Notes: a model not told the origin generated them from the letters alone. A DNA stretch of 57,505 nt from Bacteroidales bacterium (GCA_017535325.1 JAFXUC010000138.1:1-57505); one strand, 5' to 3'; positions 16,592 through 26,079 are shown, counted from the first letter of the stretch. Numbers and translations are program-made.

Positions 16592-18160
16592 ATGGCAAAA
16601 AAATTCAACATAACGGGAACTTGTTATCCTGAAAAGCATTATATGGTTGACATCAGCGAAAGACTTTCACAAATCGAAAGCCTTGTCGAAGACGGTGAAT
16701 ATATCACCATAAACCGCGGACGTCAATACGGAAAAACAACGACGCTTTATCATTTGGCAAAAAAGTTGAGTGATAATTATGTCGTGTTTTATCTTAGCGT
16801 TGAAGATTTTACGGAAAGGGAATACAATAACTGCAACACATTCGCATACGCAATTTTGAAGGAGATGAAAAAACAAATAAACTCTTTCTATCTAAAAAAT
16901 GCGACTGATTTTCTAAAAAACGGACTTGTTGATATTGTAAAACAACATTCAGACAACAAAGAAGTTGAGTTTGATGATTTTTCCGATTTTATAACTGACA
17001 TTTGTACGAAATCACCCAAACCGTTGATTTTGATTATTGACGAGTTTGACAGCGCAAGCGATTACGATTCCTTCATTGATTTTTTGCGAATGTTGAGAAA
17101 AAAATTTCTCAACAAGACGATTCATTCCACTTTTCAGTCTGTAATTCTTGCCGGAGTTTACGACATAAAAAATCTTAAACTCAAAGTCCGCCCCAACACA
17201 GAACACCAATACAATTCGCCGTGGAATATCTCTATACCTTTTAAAAGCGACATGTCGTTTTCTGTTGAACAAACCGCCCAAATGCTTTCCGATTATGAAA
17301 ACGACCATAAAACCGGAATGAATATCTCTGAAATTGCTTCATTGATAAATGATTACACTGCGGGGTATCCGTTTTTGGTATCAAAACTCTGCCTTTTAAT
17401 TGACGAAGAAAATCTCGGCTGGAACAAAGAAGGCGTTTTGAAAGCCGTAAAAATACTTTTGAATGAAAAGAATACTTTTTTTGATGATTTGAACAAAAAA
17501 CTTGACGATTTTCCGCAAATGGACTTTATGTTCAAAGAAATTCTTTATTACGGCAATTCTGTTCCGTTTAATATTGACGACAAGATTATTTCCATAGCGG
17601 TGATGTTCAACTATGTTGTCAACAACAACGGCAAAGTAAAAATTTCCAACAGAATTATTGAAACAAGGCTTTACAACAAATTTATGTCCGGGGAAAAAAT
17701 AACAGGCATATATCGTGAGGGCGACACCGAAAAATCCCAGTTCATTGAAAACGGCGAACTCAAAATGGACAAAATCCTTGAACGTTTTGCGGTTCATTTC
17801 AACGACATTTACGGCGGCAAAGAGCAGCAATTCCGCGAAGAAGAAGGACGGCGTTTCTTCATGCTTTATATCCGTCCGATTATCAACGGCACGGGAAACT
17901 ATTACATCGAAGCTGAAACCCGCGACCGTTCCCGTACCGATATGATTATCGACTATCTCGGCAAACAATACATTATCGAGATGAAAATCTGGCGCGGCGA
18001 ATCATACAACGAGCGCGGCGAAAAACAACTCTTTGAATACCTTGATTATTATCGTATTAACAAAGGTTATATGCTTTCGTTTTGTTTCAACAAAAACAAA
18101 GTTACCGGTGTTAATACGATAAAAATCGGCGGCAAGGAAATTGTTGAAGCCGTAGTGTAA
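16592..18160 (+). CDS. AAA-family ATPase with C-terminal PD-(D/E)XK nuclease-like domain
   Basis: A 522-residue protein of a second, only distantly similar ATPase-nuclease family. The N-terminal FNITGTCYPEKHYMVD leads into a Walker A variant NRGRQYGKTTT (about 41-51). Walker B LILIIDEFDSA lies near 145-153. The C-terminal nuclease-like core has RSRTDMIIDY with Asp450, then IIEMKIW with Glu463 and Lys465, and a downstream GEKQLFEYLDYY helix, so the catalytic set is intact. In the related, well-populated Bacteroidales families the ATPase part is often assigned to AAA_35-like domains; I am not sure of the exact Pfam. It is divergent from the TIR-FISUMP gene, with 124 bp holding promoters for both. 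The 3' end meets the M23 peptidase gene with 2 bp between stop codons. Confidence 0.88.
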   Translation: MAKKFNITGTCYPEKHYMVDISERLSQIESLVEDGEYITINRGRQYGKTTTLYHLAKKLSDNYVVFYLSVEDFTEREYNNCNTFAYAILKEMKKQINSFYLKNATDFLKNGLVDIVKQHSDNKEVEFDDFSDFITDICTKSPKPLILIIDEFDSASDYDSFIDFLRMLRKKFLNKTIHSTFQSVILAGVYDIKNLKLKVRPNTEHQYNSPWNISIPFKSDMSFSVEQTAQMLSDYENDHKTGMNISEIASLINDYTAGYPFLVSKLCLLIDEENLGWNKEGVLKAVKILLNEKNTFFDDLNKKLDDFPQMDFMFKEILYYGNSVPFNIDDKIISIAVMFNYVVNNNGKVKISNRIIETRLYNKFMSGEKITGIYREGDTEKSQFIENGELKMDKILERFAVHFNDIYGGKEQQFREEEGRRFFMLYIRPIINGTGNYYIEAETRDRSRTDMIIDYLGKQYIIEMKIWRGESYNERGEKQLFEYLDYYRINKGYMLSFCFNKNKVTGVNTIKIGGKEIVEAVV

Positions 18161-18162
18161 TT

Positions 18163-19104
18163 TTATCTCACCCTTACCCTCTGTCCAAGTCTCAGGGTTG
18201 AAGTCTGGGAAATATTGTTAAGACGGCACAGTTGTTTTACGGTTGTGTGGTATTTTCTTGCCAACGCGCCGAGCGTGTCTCCGCTTTTAATGACGTGTAC
18301 AAGTGCCTCGGAAGCGGCTTTTGATTCTTCTTCCGTCTGACCGTAATGCGAATTGATGTTGAAATAATGCTTTTTGAGCGAGAAAACCGTGTCGCGGAGT
18401 TCGCCTTTTTCAAAACAGAAAATTCTTTCGGGGTCAAAAGGTCTTCCCATGTAGCGCGTTTCAAAATGGAGGTGAGGACCGGTGCTTCTGCCGGTTGAAC
18501 CGCCGAGGCCGATTACTTCGCCCGCTTTTACAAGGTCGTTTTCTTTAACCAAATGTTTTGAAAGGTGCGCATAATAGGTTTCAAGACCGTTGGCATGGCG
18601 CAAGACTATAAGGTTGCCGTAACCGCCCGCTCTGCCGACCTCACGCACAACTCTTACTTTTCCGTCAAAGGCGGCGTAAATTTCATCACCCGTGTTGAGG
18701 CGGATGTCAGTGCCTTTGTGTTCTCTGTAACGGCGGAATTTAAAGCCGGAGGTTACATAACCGGTTTTGGGACAAGACCAAGAATGGAGACTGTCTGCAA
18801 GACACAAATCCACTTCTTCGGGGATTTCCGAAAGCGGAATGTCTTTGTAGGCGTGAATGGACTCCGAGTCCCAGTCGTCTTGAAAATCCTCGTCAGAAAT
18901 ATTCGGACGGTCAAGTTCTATGTACTGCCATGTAAAATTTTTATAAAGGACAATTTTCGTGTATTTGTCGCCGGTGTCAATCGTGTCAACAGCCTCGGCG
19001 TTGTCCATAGTTAAAATGTCCTGTAATGAAAGGCTATTCCCTTCCTGAGCCAATGTGTTAAGGCTTAATGCTAAAAGCGATGATATAAAAAATGTCTTCT
19101 TCAC
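18163..19104 (-). CDS. M23 family murein endopeptidase with C-terminal LysM domain
   Basis: A 313-residue exported peptidase that should cut cross-links in peptidoglycan. A signal peptide spans residues 1-19. The M23 (lysostaphin-like) domain at about 110-225 keeps the zinc ligands His129 and Asp133 in HKGTD and His213 in HLHFE, plus the active-site His at 211. LysM, a peptidoglycan-binding domain, occupies about 269-312 (VIKSGDTLGALARKYHTT). The start is GTG at 19104, supported by the full promoter 35 bases upstream and by the signal peptide. The gene converges on the ATPase-nuclease gene with almost no space between. Confidence 0.93.
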   Translation of the reverse strand: MKKTFFISSLLALSLNTLAQEGNSLSLQDILTMDNAEAVDTIDTGDKYTKIVLYKNFTWQYIELDRPNISDEDFQDDWDSESIHAYKDIPLSEIPEEVDLCLADSLHSWSCPKTGYVTSGFKFRRYREHKGTDIRLNTGDEIYAAFDGKVRVVREVGRAGGYGNLIVLRHANGLETYYAHLSKHLVKENDLVKAGEVIGLGGSTGRSTGPHLHFETRYMGRPFDPERIFCFEKGELRDTVFSLKKHYFNINSHYGQTEEESKAASEALVHVIKSGDTLGALARKYHTTVKQLCRLNNISQTSTLRLGQRVRVR

Positions 19105-19138
19105 TGTTTTGGTAAAAAAATTAATTAAATTGACGGCG

Positions 19139-19169
19139 CAAAATTATTAAAAAAAATTATAACCTCAAA
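19139..19169 (-). promoter_or_regulatory. Promoter of the M23/LysM gene
   Basis: Reverse strand TTTG (19169-19166), 19-base spacer, TAATTTTG (19146-19139): exact match. It begins right after the terminator of the upstream lipoprotein gene. Confidence 0.7.
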
Positions 19170-19171
19170 AT

Positions 19172-19202
19172 AAAAAAGACCGCTCACATATAGCAAGCAG
19201 TC
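19172..19202 (-). terminator. Intrinsic terminator of the Ala/Glu-rich lipoprotein gene
   Basis: On the reverse strand GACTGCT (19202-19196) pairs with AGCGGTC (19184-19178), one G-U pair, followed by TTTTTT. Confidence 0.75.
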
Positions 19203-19249
19203 CTTTATAATATTAAACAAAAACACAATATTTTGTTAAAAAACAAATA

Positions 19250-19756
19250 TTATTCAGCAGCACCTTCTTCTTCTGCACCTTCTTCCTCAGCGGGAGCCTC
19301 AGCAGACTGTTCTTCTGCTGCGGGAGCAGGAGCATTGAACCATGCAACAGCCTCGTCAACACCTGCTTGGAAAGCAGCCTGATCTTTTGACTGACCTTTT
19401 GCGTTTTCTACCATTTTCTGAGTTGCATCAACCTGAGCAGGATTTGTTTTTTGAGCAACGCCAAGAGCGATACCGAAGTATACACCATTGAGTTTGGGAT
19501 CTGCTTTGTCGAGGTCATCTGATATTCCGCCTAAATAACCTGCAATTTCCAAAGTGCTACCTGCGTGTTTTGCACCATATTTCTGTGCAATAGCATCGTA
19601 TGCAGTAAGAACTGCTTGTGTATTTCCAGCAGCAGATTTATAAGCCTCTGAGAATTCTTTTGCAGCAGCTTCACCGTCTTTAACTGCTTCTGATGCGCCG
19701 CAAGATACCATAAACATCATTACGGCTGCCATTAATGCGAAAAATACTTTTTTCAT
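19250..19756 (-). CDS. Lipoprotein with acidic, alanine-rich C-terminus, unknown function
   Basis: A 168-residue protein with lipoprotein signal MKKVFFALMAAVMMFMVSC (Cys19). The mature part is mostly helical (AAKEFSEAYKSAAGN, GGISDDLDKADPKLNGVYFG) and ends in a long Ala/Glu-rich tail. I do not recognise a named family; similar small helical lipoproteins are frequent in Bacteroidales. The start is the ATG at 19756 rather than 19801, because the -7 element overlaps 19801 and puts the transcript start inside that extension. The gene is a single unit with its own promoter and terminator. Confidence 0.82.
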   Translation of the reverse strand: MKKVFFALMAAVMMFMVSCGASEAVKDGEAAAKEFSEAYKSAAGNTQAVLTAYDAIAQKYGAKHAGSTLEIAGYLGGISDDLDKADPKLNGVYFGIALGVAQKTNPAQVDATQKMVENAKGQSKDQAAFQAGVDEAVAWFNAPAPAAEEQSAEAPAEEEGAEEEGAAE

Positions 19757-19798
19757 TTCTTTAATAATTTTAAGATTGATTGAATTAATTTTCTGCGG

Positions 19799-19806
19799 CA
19801 AAAGTA
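19799..19806 (-). promoter_or_regulatory. Promoter -7 element of the lipoprotein gene
   Basis: Reverse strand TACTTTTG followed by C, an exact TAnnTTTG match, 43 bases upstream of the ATG at 19756. Confidence 0.55.
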
Positions 19807-19911
19807 CGCAGAAATCTTGAAAAGCCGTTAAAACTTATTAAAAATTATTATTAATTTTATATTACCATATTAATTAATAATTAATTATATGTTTTTTCCC
19901 GAAAAAAATCC

Positions 19912-19919
19912 TATCTTTG
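19912..19919 (+). promoter_or_regulatory. Promoter -7 element of the GH26 gene
   Basis: TATCTTTG, exact TAnnTTTG, 28 bases before the ATG at 19947. It covers the alternative ATG at 19917. Confidence 0.55.
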
Positions 19920-19946
19920 ACTGCTAATTTTAAAGAAAATAACATT

Positions 19947-21056
19947 ATGAAAATCATTTATTTATTACTGTTAAGTTCTTTGCTTTTGTCTTGCGGCAAA
20001 GACAGCGGCGACAAAACAGAACCCGCTAATGAGGACACGGTTAAAAACTCTGCACAAAAAGACACCGTTATAATTGAAGAGCCTGTTGTAAAGCCGGAAG
20101 AAAAAATTTCTGACAAAGCAATTAACTCTCAAAACGAAAACGTACAAAAACTGTACAGTTTCCTTTATGAAAACTATGGCAAAAAAACTGTTTCGGGAGC
20201 AATGGCAAATGTCTCTATGGAGCAGTCAGAAGCCGCTCTAATAAAAGCCGCAACTGGCAAAACTCCTGTAATCCAGACCATTGACTACATTCATTTGCAG
20301 TATTCATGGGGCAAAGATTATTACACCGACATCAGCAAACTGAAAGAACATTATAATAAAGGCGGTATTATTGCGGCCGGCTGGCATACGATGGTTCCCG
20401 AAAAAGAGACCGAAGTTTCAAAAGAAGACAAATGGGTTTACAAGACGACAGGTTTTAAACCGTCAAGAGCCGTAAAAGCCGGCACATGGGAAAACACCTT
20501 TTTTAATAAGGCGTTGGAAGACTGTGCGGCACGGTTGATGCTTTTTAAAGAAGAAGGCATTCCGGTGATTTGGCGGCCGTTGCACGAGGCATCAGGTGCG
20601 TGGTTTTGGTGGGGGCAGGAAAACGCGGAAAGTTACAAGAAGTTGTGGGTTTATATGTTCGACTTTTTCAAAGAAAAGGGCTTGGACAATCTGATTTGGG
20701 TTTGGACTTCGCAAATCGGTGTCGGGCAGTGGGACAAAGACGATGATTCTAATTGGTATCCGGGTAGCGAATATGTTGACCTTATCGCCCGCGATTGTTA
20801 CGAAAAAAATGCGGCAGAAGCGGCTAAGGAGTTTGAGAAAATTCAGAAGGTTTTCCCCGGAAAGATGGTAACTCTCGGCGAGTGCGGCTCTGTCGGCAAA
20901 ATCAGCGAAATATTTTCCCTGGGCGGAAAATACTCGTATTTCATGCCCTGGTACACTTATAATTTAACCGACCTTGACAAGTCCGACCACGCAAACACCG
21001 CATGGTGGAAAGACGCGGCTGAGTGCACAAACGTTGTCTTCTTGGAAGAAAAATAA
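19947..21056 (+). CDS. Glycoside hydrolase family 26 lipoprotein (beta-mannanase-like)
   Basis: A 369-residue lipoprotein, MKIIYLLLLSSLLLSC with Cys16, and a polar linker rich in Lys, Asp and Glu to about residue 60. The rest is a TIM barrel of GH26. The acid/base candidate is Glu214 in RPLHEASGAWFWWG and the nucleophile candidate Glu312 in TLGECGS. Aromatic residues line the cleft (FWWG, IWVWTS, YWNW-like positions). Most GH26 enzymes cut beta-1,4-mannan. Lipid anchoring suggests the enzyme faces outward or the periplasm. No SusC/SusD pair is next to it, so this is a stand-alone enzyme gene rather than part of a full polysaccharide locus. Confidence 0.9.
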   Translation: MKIIYLLLLSSLLLSCGKDSGDKTEPANEDTVKNSAQKDTVIIEEPVVKPEEKISDKAINSQNENVQKLYSFLYENYGKKTVSGAMANVSMEQSEAALIKAATGKTPVIQTIDYIHLQYSWGKDYYTDISKLKEHYNKGGIIAAGWHTMVPEKETEVSKEDKWVYKTTGFKPSRAVKAGTWENTFFNKALEDCAARLMLFKEEGIPVIWRPLHEASGAWFWWGQENAESYKKLWVYMFDFFKEKGLDNLIWVWTSQIGVGQWDKDDDSNWYPGSEYVDLIARDCYEKNAAEAAKEFEKIQKVFPGKMVTLGECGSVGKISEIFSLGGKYSYFMPWYTYNLTDLDKSDHANTAWWKDAAECTNVVFLEEK

Positions 21057-21072
21057 AAAATCTGAAAAAAAA

Positions 21073-21104
21073 TTTGGATTATTGGAAGAAAGTATATAAT
21101 TTTG
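21073..21104 (+). promoter_or_regulatory. Promoter of the rimP-nusA-infB operon
   Basis: TTTG (21073-21076), 20-base spacer, TAATTTTG (21097-21104): exact match. Transcription should begin near 21111, immediately before a terminator-like hairpin. Confidence 0.75.
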
Positions 21105-21117
21105 CAGCGCAACTATA

Positions 21118-21146
21118 AAGAGGGGACTCGGGTAGTCCCCTCTTTT
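21118..21146 (+). terminator. Terminator-like hairpin in the rimP-nusA-infB leader
   Basis: AAGAGGGGACT (21118-21128) pairs perfectly with AGTCCCCTCTT (21134-21144) around CGGGT, with T at 21143-21146. It lies about 60 bases after the GH26 stop but downstream of the predicted rimP promoter. It therefore sits at the very 5' end of the operon transcript, where it may act both as GH26 terminator and as a leader attenuator. Confidence 0.75.
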
Positions 21147-21171
21147 ATTCAAAAACTTTTTTTAGCAATAT

Positions 21172-21633
21172 ATGATTTCAGCACAGAAAGTAAAAGATTT
21201 GTTCGAACAGACACCTGAATTAAGCCGTTATTTCATTGTTGAGGTAAAAGCCTCGGAAAACAATGAAATTTTTGTGTCCGCAGATACCGATTCGGGTATA
21301 ACGATTGACGAGTGCGGAGAAATCAGCCGTATCATCGACGAAAAACTCAACAGGGACGTTGAAGATTTTGACCTCGAAGTCTCCTCTCCGGGACTTTCAG
21401 AGCCGTTCAAAGTGTTGAGACAGTATCAGAAAAATACGGGCAAAAACGTTGAAATAGTTTTGACGGGAGGAGAAAAACTCTCAGGAAAACTGCTTGCGGT
21501 TTCTTTAGACGGCATCACCGTGGAGACCGAAAGAAAAGAAAAACAACACAAGAAAACCGTAAAAATTAAGGAAAACAAAAACCTTAACTTTTGCGACATT
21601 AAAACCACTAAGTTAAAAATTACGTTTAAATAA
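21172..21633 (+). CDS. rimP: Ribosome maturation factor RimP
   Basis: A 153-residue protein needed for late assembly of the 30S subunit. The N-terminal alpha/beta domain contains TIDECGEISRIIDEKLNRD and the hallmark LEVSSPGLSEPFK at about residues 64-76. The C-terminal part is a small Sm-like domain (VEIVLTGGEKLSGKLLAVS). It is the first gene of the classical rimP-nusA-infB operon, 17 bp before nusA, with promoter and leader hairpin upstream. Length and operon position fit the family. Confidence 0.95.
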   Translation: MISAQKVKDLFEQTPELSRYFIVEVKASENNEIFVSADTDSGITIDECGEISRIIDEKLNRDVEDFDLEVSSPGLSEPFKVLRQYQKNTGKNVEIVLTGGEKLSGKLLAVSLDGITVETERKEKQHKKTVKIKENKNLNFCDIKTTKLKITFK

Positions 21634-21650
21634 TTTTAGGCGGAAAAAAT

Positions 21651-22889
21651 ATGGAAATTAACAATCTGATAGATTCCTTTGCCGAGTTTAAGGAACAAAA
21701 GAATATTGACCGCGCCACAATGATGCGCGTGATAGAAGAAGTTTTCAGGAATATACTTGCCAAAAGATTTGGTACGGACGAGAACTTCGATATTATCATA
21801 AATATCGATAAGGGCGACCTCGAAATCTGGCGCAACAGGGTTGTTGTCGAAGACGGCGACGTTCAGGATACGAATCTCGAAATTTCTATCTCTGACGCAA
21901 AAGCCATTGACAAGGACTACGAAATCGACGAAGAGGTTACCGACGAGGTAAAATTCAAGGATTTCGGACGCCGCGCCATTTTGACTTTGAGACAGAACCT
22001 TACTTCAAAAATTCTCGAACTCGAAAAAGAAAAACTTTACGAGAAGTACAAAAACCGTATCGGCGAGATTGTAACCGGCGAAGTTTATCAGGTTTGGAAA
22101 AAGGAAATACTCATTCTTGACGACGAAGGCAACGAACTTGCGCTGCCCAAACAAGAACAGATACCCAACGATTTCTTCCACAAGGGCGACAACCTCAGGG
22201 CTGTAATCAACACCGTTGAAATGAAAAACGGCTCGCCTTCAATCACTCTTTCAAGAACCGCTCCGGCTTTCCTCGAAAGACTGTTTGAACTGGAAGTACC
22301 CGAAATTTACGACGGTTTGATAACAATCAAGAAAATCGTCCGTATACCGGGAGAAAGAGCAAAGGTAGCAGTTGAAAGTTACGACGAAAGAATAGATCCT
22401 GTAGGAGCATGCGTAGGTATGAAAGGCTCGCGTATCCATGGCATTGTTCGCGAATTGAGAAACGAAAACATTGACGTTATCAATTACAGCAACAATAGTC
22501 AACTTTTCATACAACGTACTCTTAGTCCGGCGGTTATAAATGATATCAAGGTCAATGAAGCCGAAAAGAAGGCGGAAGTTTATCTGGCACCTGAGGAAGT
22601 GTCGAAGGCCATCGGCAGAAACGGCGCAAATATCAAACTCGCAGGACAATTAACCGGTTATGATATTGAAGTGTTCAGGGACATTCAGGAAGGTGAGGAA
22701 GAAGACGTTGACCTCATGGAATTCTCTGACGAAATTGAAGGTTGGATAATCGACGCTTTGAAAGGCATCGGTTGTGATACGGCCAAAGACGTGCTCAATA
22801 TTCCGAAAGACGAACTCGTAAGACGTACGGATTTGGAAGAAGAGACAATTGACGATGTAGTCAATATACTGAAAGCCGAATTTGAGTAG
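21651..22889 (+). CDS. nusA: Transcription termination/antitermination factor NusA
   Basis: A 412-residue RNA polymerase-binding factor. The N-terminal domain (about 1-130) is followed by an S1 RNA-binding domain around 135-205 and two KH domains, with CVGMKGSRIHGIVRELRNE and AIGRNGANIKLAGQLTGYD as the KH loops. A short helix-hairpin-helix-like C-terminal region follows (GCDTAKDVLNIPKDELVRRT). The length suits Bacteroidetes NusA. Together with the leader hairpin, its place in the operon allows the autoregulation known for nusA operons in other bacteria, but that is inferred. Confidence 0.97.
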   Translation: MEINNLIDSFAEFKEQKNIDRATMMRVIEEVFRNILAKRFGTDENFDIIINIDKGDLEIWRNRVVVEDGDVQDTNLEISISDAKAIDKDYEIDEEVTDEVKFKDFGRRAILTLRQNLTSKILELEKEKLYEKYKNRIGEIVTGEVYQVWKKEILILDDEGNELALPKQEQIPNDFFHKGDNLRAVINTVEMKNGSPSITLSRTAPAFLERLFELEVPEIYDGLITIKKIVRIPGERAKVAVESYDERIDPVGACVGMKGSRIHGIVRELRNENIDVINYSNNSQLFIQRTLSPAVINDIKVNEAEKKAEVYLAPEEVSKAIGRNGANIKLAGQLTGYDIEVFRDIQEGEEEDVDLMEFSDEIEGWIIDALKGIGCDTAKDVLNIPKDELVRRTDLEEETIDDVVNILKAEFE

Positions 22890-22929
22890 AGAGAATTATT
22901 TAACGCCGAAAAACTTTAATTTTCCATAA

Positions 22930-25900
22930 ATGGGACAAGAGATAAAAGAAACACGATTACACAAAGTAGCGAAAGAACTTAACGTGGGCGTAAGCACCAT
23001 TGTTGACTTTCTTAACAAAAAAGGGTTTCAGGTTGACAGCAACCCGAACCAACGTATTAATGCCAAACAATACGACATACTTGTTAAGGAATTCAGTTCT
23101 GATATTACAATAAAAAAACAAATGGAAAAATTGGCTGAAATTGAAAAAGAAAAGAAAAAAGCAATTTCAGCAGAAAACAAAGCAAAAAGACAGGCTGAGA
23201 AGCAGAACAACGGAAAAAACAACGACAACTCTAATCAGGTTCCTAAGGAAAACGGAGTTAAGGTGTTAGGTAAGATTGATTTGGATCAGAATAAGAACAA
23301 AAATGACAAATCCGGCAACAGTTCCGATGCTCAGAATAATAAAAACAACAATAACGATAATCAAAAACAAGACAAACAAAACGCTCCTCAGCAACAGGAG
23401 CAGAACGGCGAACAGAGTTTCAAGGTTTTGGGCAAAATAGACCTCGACAGCATCAACACAAAGATGCGTCCCGACAAAAAGACCAAACAGGAGAAACGTC
23501 AGGAAAGGGAACAACGCCAAAAAGAGCAGCAGCGTCAACAACAGCAGCAACAGCAGAAGCGCAACGATGCAGTCCGTCAACAGCAGCCGCAGCAACAACA
23601 GCAGCAGCCGCAAAAGCCGAAGGCTGAGTCGGCGGTATCAGAGGACACCGCTAAAAAGCCCGCTAATGAAACCTCGGCTCTGCCGGAAGAGATTTTCCGT
23701 CCCAACAGCACCGTACTGCCCGGTCCGAGGATTCTCGGCAAAATTGATGTTGACAAACTTATTGACACCGACGACAGTTCCAAAAAGGACAGCAAACACG
23801 GCAGAAAGCGTACAAGACGCAAAGGCAACAAGGTAGACATCAACAGCGAGTTTTCTCAAACCGGCGGCGAAAAGTCTAATAACAAAAAGAAACAGAAAAA
23901 AGAAAACGGCAACAACGAAAACAACTCCGGCGACAACAGCAAAAAAGGCGGAAAAAATTCCGACCGTCAGGAGAAAAACGTTAAGTCCGACAGAGATAAA
24001 AAAGACGGAGGCAAAGGCGGAAAACGTCAGAAAGACAAAGACCGTTGGAAAGCACCCGAAATAACGGAAGACGACATCAAGAAACAGATTAAGGAAGTCA
24101 ACGCCACGATGCAGAGCAGCAAAGGCAAGACTTTCTCCTCAAAACGTGCCCGTGAAAAACGCGAAGACGCACGCCACAAAGAGGAAATCCGTCAGCAGGA
24201 GGTTGAAAAGGAAAACAAAATCCTTAAAGTAACCCAGTTTATAACGGCTGACGAACTCGCCACAATGATGAACGTTCCCGTTAATCAAATCATTGCAACG
24301 TGTTTTGACCTCGGAACAATCATTTCAATCAACCAGAGGCTTGATGCGGAAATCATTCAAATCGTCGCATCGGAGTTCGGCTTTGAAGTCAAATTCATCG
24401 GTGCGGAGGAGGAAGAAGAGGAAGAACTTCAAAAAGAAGACAATCCCGAAGACATGCAGCCCAGACCGCCGATTGTTACCATCATGGGACACGTTGACCA
24501 CGGTAAAACATCGCTTCTGGACTATATCCGCAATACAAACGTCATTGCGGGCGAGGCAGGCGGCATAACGCAGCACATCGGCGCATACAACGTGAAACTT
24601 CCGGACGGAAAACACATCACGTTCCTTGATACTCCGGGTCACGCGGCTTTTACGGCAATGAGGGCGAGAGGTGCGAAAATCACCGACATCGTAGTCATCG
24701 TAATCGCAGCAGACGACAGCATAATGCCGCAGACCGAAGAGGCAATCTCTCATGCGCTTGCAGCAGACGTGCCGATTATCTTCGCAATCAACAAAATAGA
24801 CAAACCGGCGGCAAACCCGCAAAAAATAAAAGAGGAACTTGCCAACAAAAACCTTTTGGTCGAGGAATGGGGCGGAAAATACGGCTCTGTTGAAATTTCG
24901 GCAAAAAAAGGTCTCAACGTTGACAAACTTCTCGAAAGAATACTTCTCGAAGCCGAAATGCTTGAACTCAAAGCAAACTACAAGCGTCCGGCATTCGGCA
25001 CGATTATTGAAGCCGCTTTGGACAAAGGCCGCGGCTACACCGCAAACATCATCGTTGAAGGCGGTGTTTTAAGAGTCGGCGACGCTGTTTACGCAGGCAG
25101 ATGCTCAGGCAAAATCAGGGCTATGTTCAACGAGAGGGGCAAAAAAATCACAGAGGCAAAACCCTCCGAACCGGCTGTTATCCTCGGTCTTGACGGCGCA
25201 CCGATAGCAGGCGACAAATTCAAGGTAATGCCCGACGAAAGAAGCGCGCGCGAAAAAGCCACAAGAAGGGAACTTCTCGACAGAGAAATGGCTCAGAGGG
25301 CTCAGCGTCACGTAACTCTCGATTTGATAAGCAAACGTATCGCTCTCGGAATCGACAACTTCAAAGAACTCAAACTTATTATCAAGGGCGATGTTCAAGG
25401 TTCCATCGAGGCTTTGGCGGATTCTTTGGAAAGACTTTCAACCGAGGAAATCGAAGTCAAGGTTATCCAAAAGGCTGTCGGTCAGATTTCTGAAAACGAC
25501 GTTATGCTTGCAAGCGCATCGGATGCGATTATTATCGGTTTCCAGGTGCGTCCGTCGTCAGGCGCAAAACGTCTGGCAGAAAAAGAACAAATCAGTATCG
25601 AACTTTACTCCGTCATCTACGACGCAATAGAAGACGTAAAGAACGCAATGGAAAAAATGCTTTCACCCGAAATCAAAGAAGAAATCACGGGTACGGCAGA
25701 AGTTCAGCAGACTTTCAAAATCTCGAAAGTCGGAACTATTGCGGGTTGCGTAGTAAAGGAAGGACGAATTATAAAGAGCAACAAGTGCAGGGTTATCCGC
25801 GACGGTATCGTTATTTTCAACGGAGAACTCGAATCGCTCAAACACTTCAAGGACGATGTCAAAGAAGCAGGTCCGGGTATGGAATGTGGTTTGAATGTTG

Positions 25901-25974
25901 CCAAGTTCAACGACATTCAGGAAGGCGACATCATCGAATCCTACGAAGAAAAGAAAGTTTCGAGAAAACTATAA
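22930..25974 (+). CDS. infB: Translation initiation factor IF-2 with long disordered N-terminus
   Basis: A 1014-residue initiation GTPase that delivers initiator tRNA and joins ribosomal subunits. The first ~60 residues form an IF2-N domain ([19 protein letters not shown]). Residues about 65-390 are low-complexity and rich in Lys, Asn, Gln and Glu, and include three copies of the short motif [KR][VI]LGKID[LV]D, at about 111-119, 165-173 and 267-275. The GTPase core starts near 515 with GHVDHGKT (520-527), then DTPGHAAF and NKID. Domains II, III and IV follow to the C-terminus. It ends the operon with a strong terminator. Confidence 0.97.
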   Translation: MGQEIKETRLHKVAKELNVGVSTIVDFLNKKGFQVDSNPNQRINAKQYDILVKEFSSDITIKKQMEKLAEIEKEKKKAISAENKAKRQAEKQNNGKNNDNSNQVPKENGVKVLGKIDLDQNKNKNDKSGNSSDAQNNKNNNNDNQKQDKQNAPQQQEQNGEQSFKVLGKIDLDSINTKMRPDKKTKQEKRQEREQRQKEQQRQQQQQQQKRNDAVRQQQPQQQQQQPQKPKAESAVSEDTAKKPANETSALPEEIFRPNSTVLPGPRILGKIDVDKLIDTDDSSKKDSKHGRKRTRRKGNKVDINSEFSQTGGEKSNNKKKQKKENGNNENNSGDNSKKGGKNSDRQEKNVKSDRDKKDGGKGGKRQKDKDRWKAPEITEDDIKKQIKEVNATMQSSKGKTFSSKRAREKREDARHKEEIRQQEVEKENKILKVTQFITADELATMMNVPVNQIIATCFDLGTIISINQRLDAEIIQIVASEFGFEVKFIGAEEEEEEELQKEDNPEDMQPRPPIVTIMGHVDHGKTSLLDYIRNTNVIAGEAGGITQHIGAYNVKLPDGKHITFLDTPGHAAFTAMRARGAKITDIVVIVIAADDSIMPQTEEAISHALAADVPIIFAINKIDKPAANPQKIKEELANKNLLVEEWGGKYGSVEISAKKGLNVDKLLERILLEAEMLELKANYKRPAFGTIIEAALDKGRGYTANIIVEGGVLRVGDAVYAGRCSGKIRAMFNERGKKITEAKPSEPAVILGLDGAPIAGDKFKVMPDERSAREKATRRELLDREMAQRAQRHVTLDLISKRIALGIDNFKELKLIIKGDVQGSIEALADSLERLSTEEIEVKVIQKAVGQISENDVMLASASDAIIIGFQVRPSSGAKRLAEKEQISIELYSVIYDAIEDVKNAMEKMLSPEIKEEITGTAEVQQTFKISKVGTIAGCVVKEGRIIKSNKCRVIRDGIVIFNGELESLKHFKDDVKEAGPGMECGLNVAKFNDIQEGDIIESYEEKKVSRKL

Positions 25975-26008
25975 ATCCGGGATTTATTTTGTTCATGGTG
26001 ATAATGGC

Positions 26009-26050
26009 AAGACCGAGGGAATTTTTTTGTTCCCCGGTCTTGTTTTTTTT
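26009..26050 (+). terminator. Terminator of the rimP-nusA-infB operon
   Basis: AAGACCG-A-GGGAA (26009-26021) pairs with TTCCC-CGGTCTT (26030-26041), with one bulged A, then eight T from 26043. Confidence 0.88.
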
Positions 26051-26079
26051 GTATTATTCATTTTTTTTTATCATCTTTG
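26048..26079 (+). promoter_or_regulatory. Promoter of the GlmU-like gene
   Basis: TTTG at 26048-26051, 20-base spacer, then CATCTTTG at 26072-26079, one mismatch from TAnnTTTG. The -33 element overlaps the T run of the previous terminator. Confidence 0.5.

Noticed and set aside
12450..18160. A classical Thoeris or CBASS system
   Set aside because: No ThsA-like (SIR2 or SLOG) gene and no CD-NTase cyclase are present; the neighbours are ATPase-nuclease proteins.
23560..23620. Tandem CAG/CAA repeat in infB as a microsatellite
   Set aside because: It is a poly-glutamine stretch in the disordered IF2 N-terminus with mixed codons, typical of the family.
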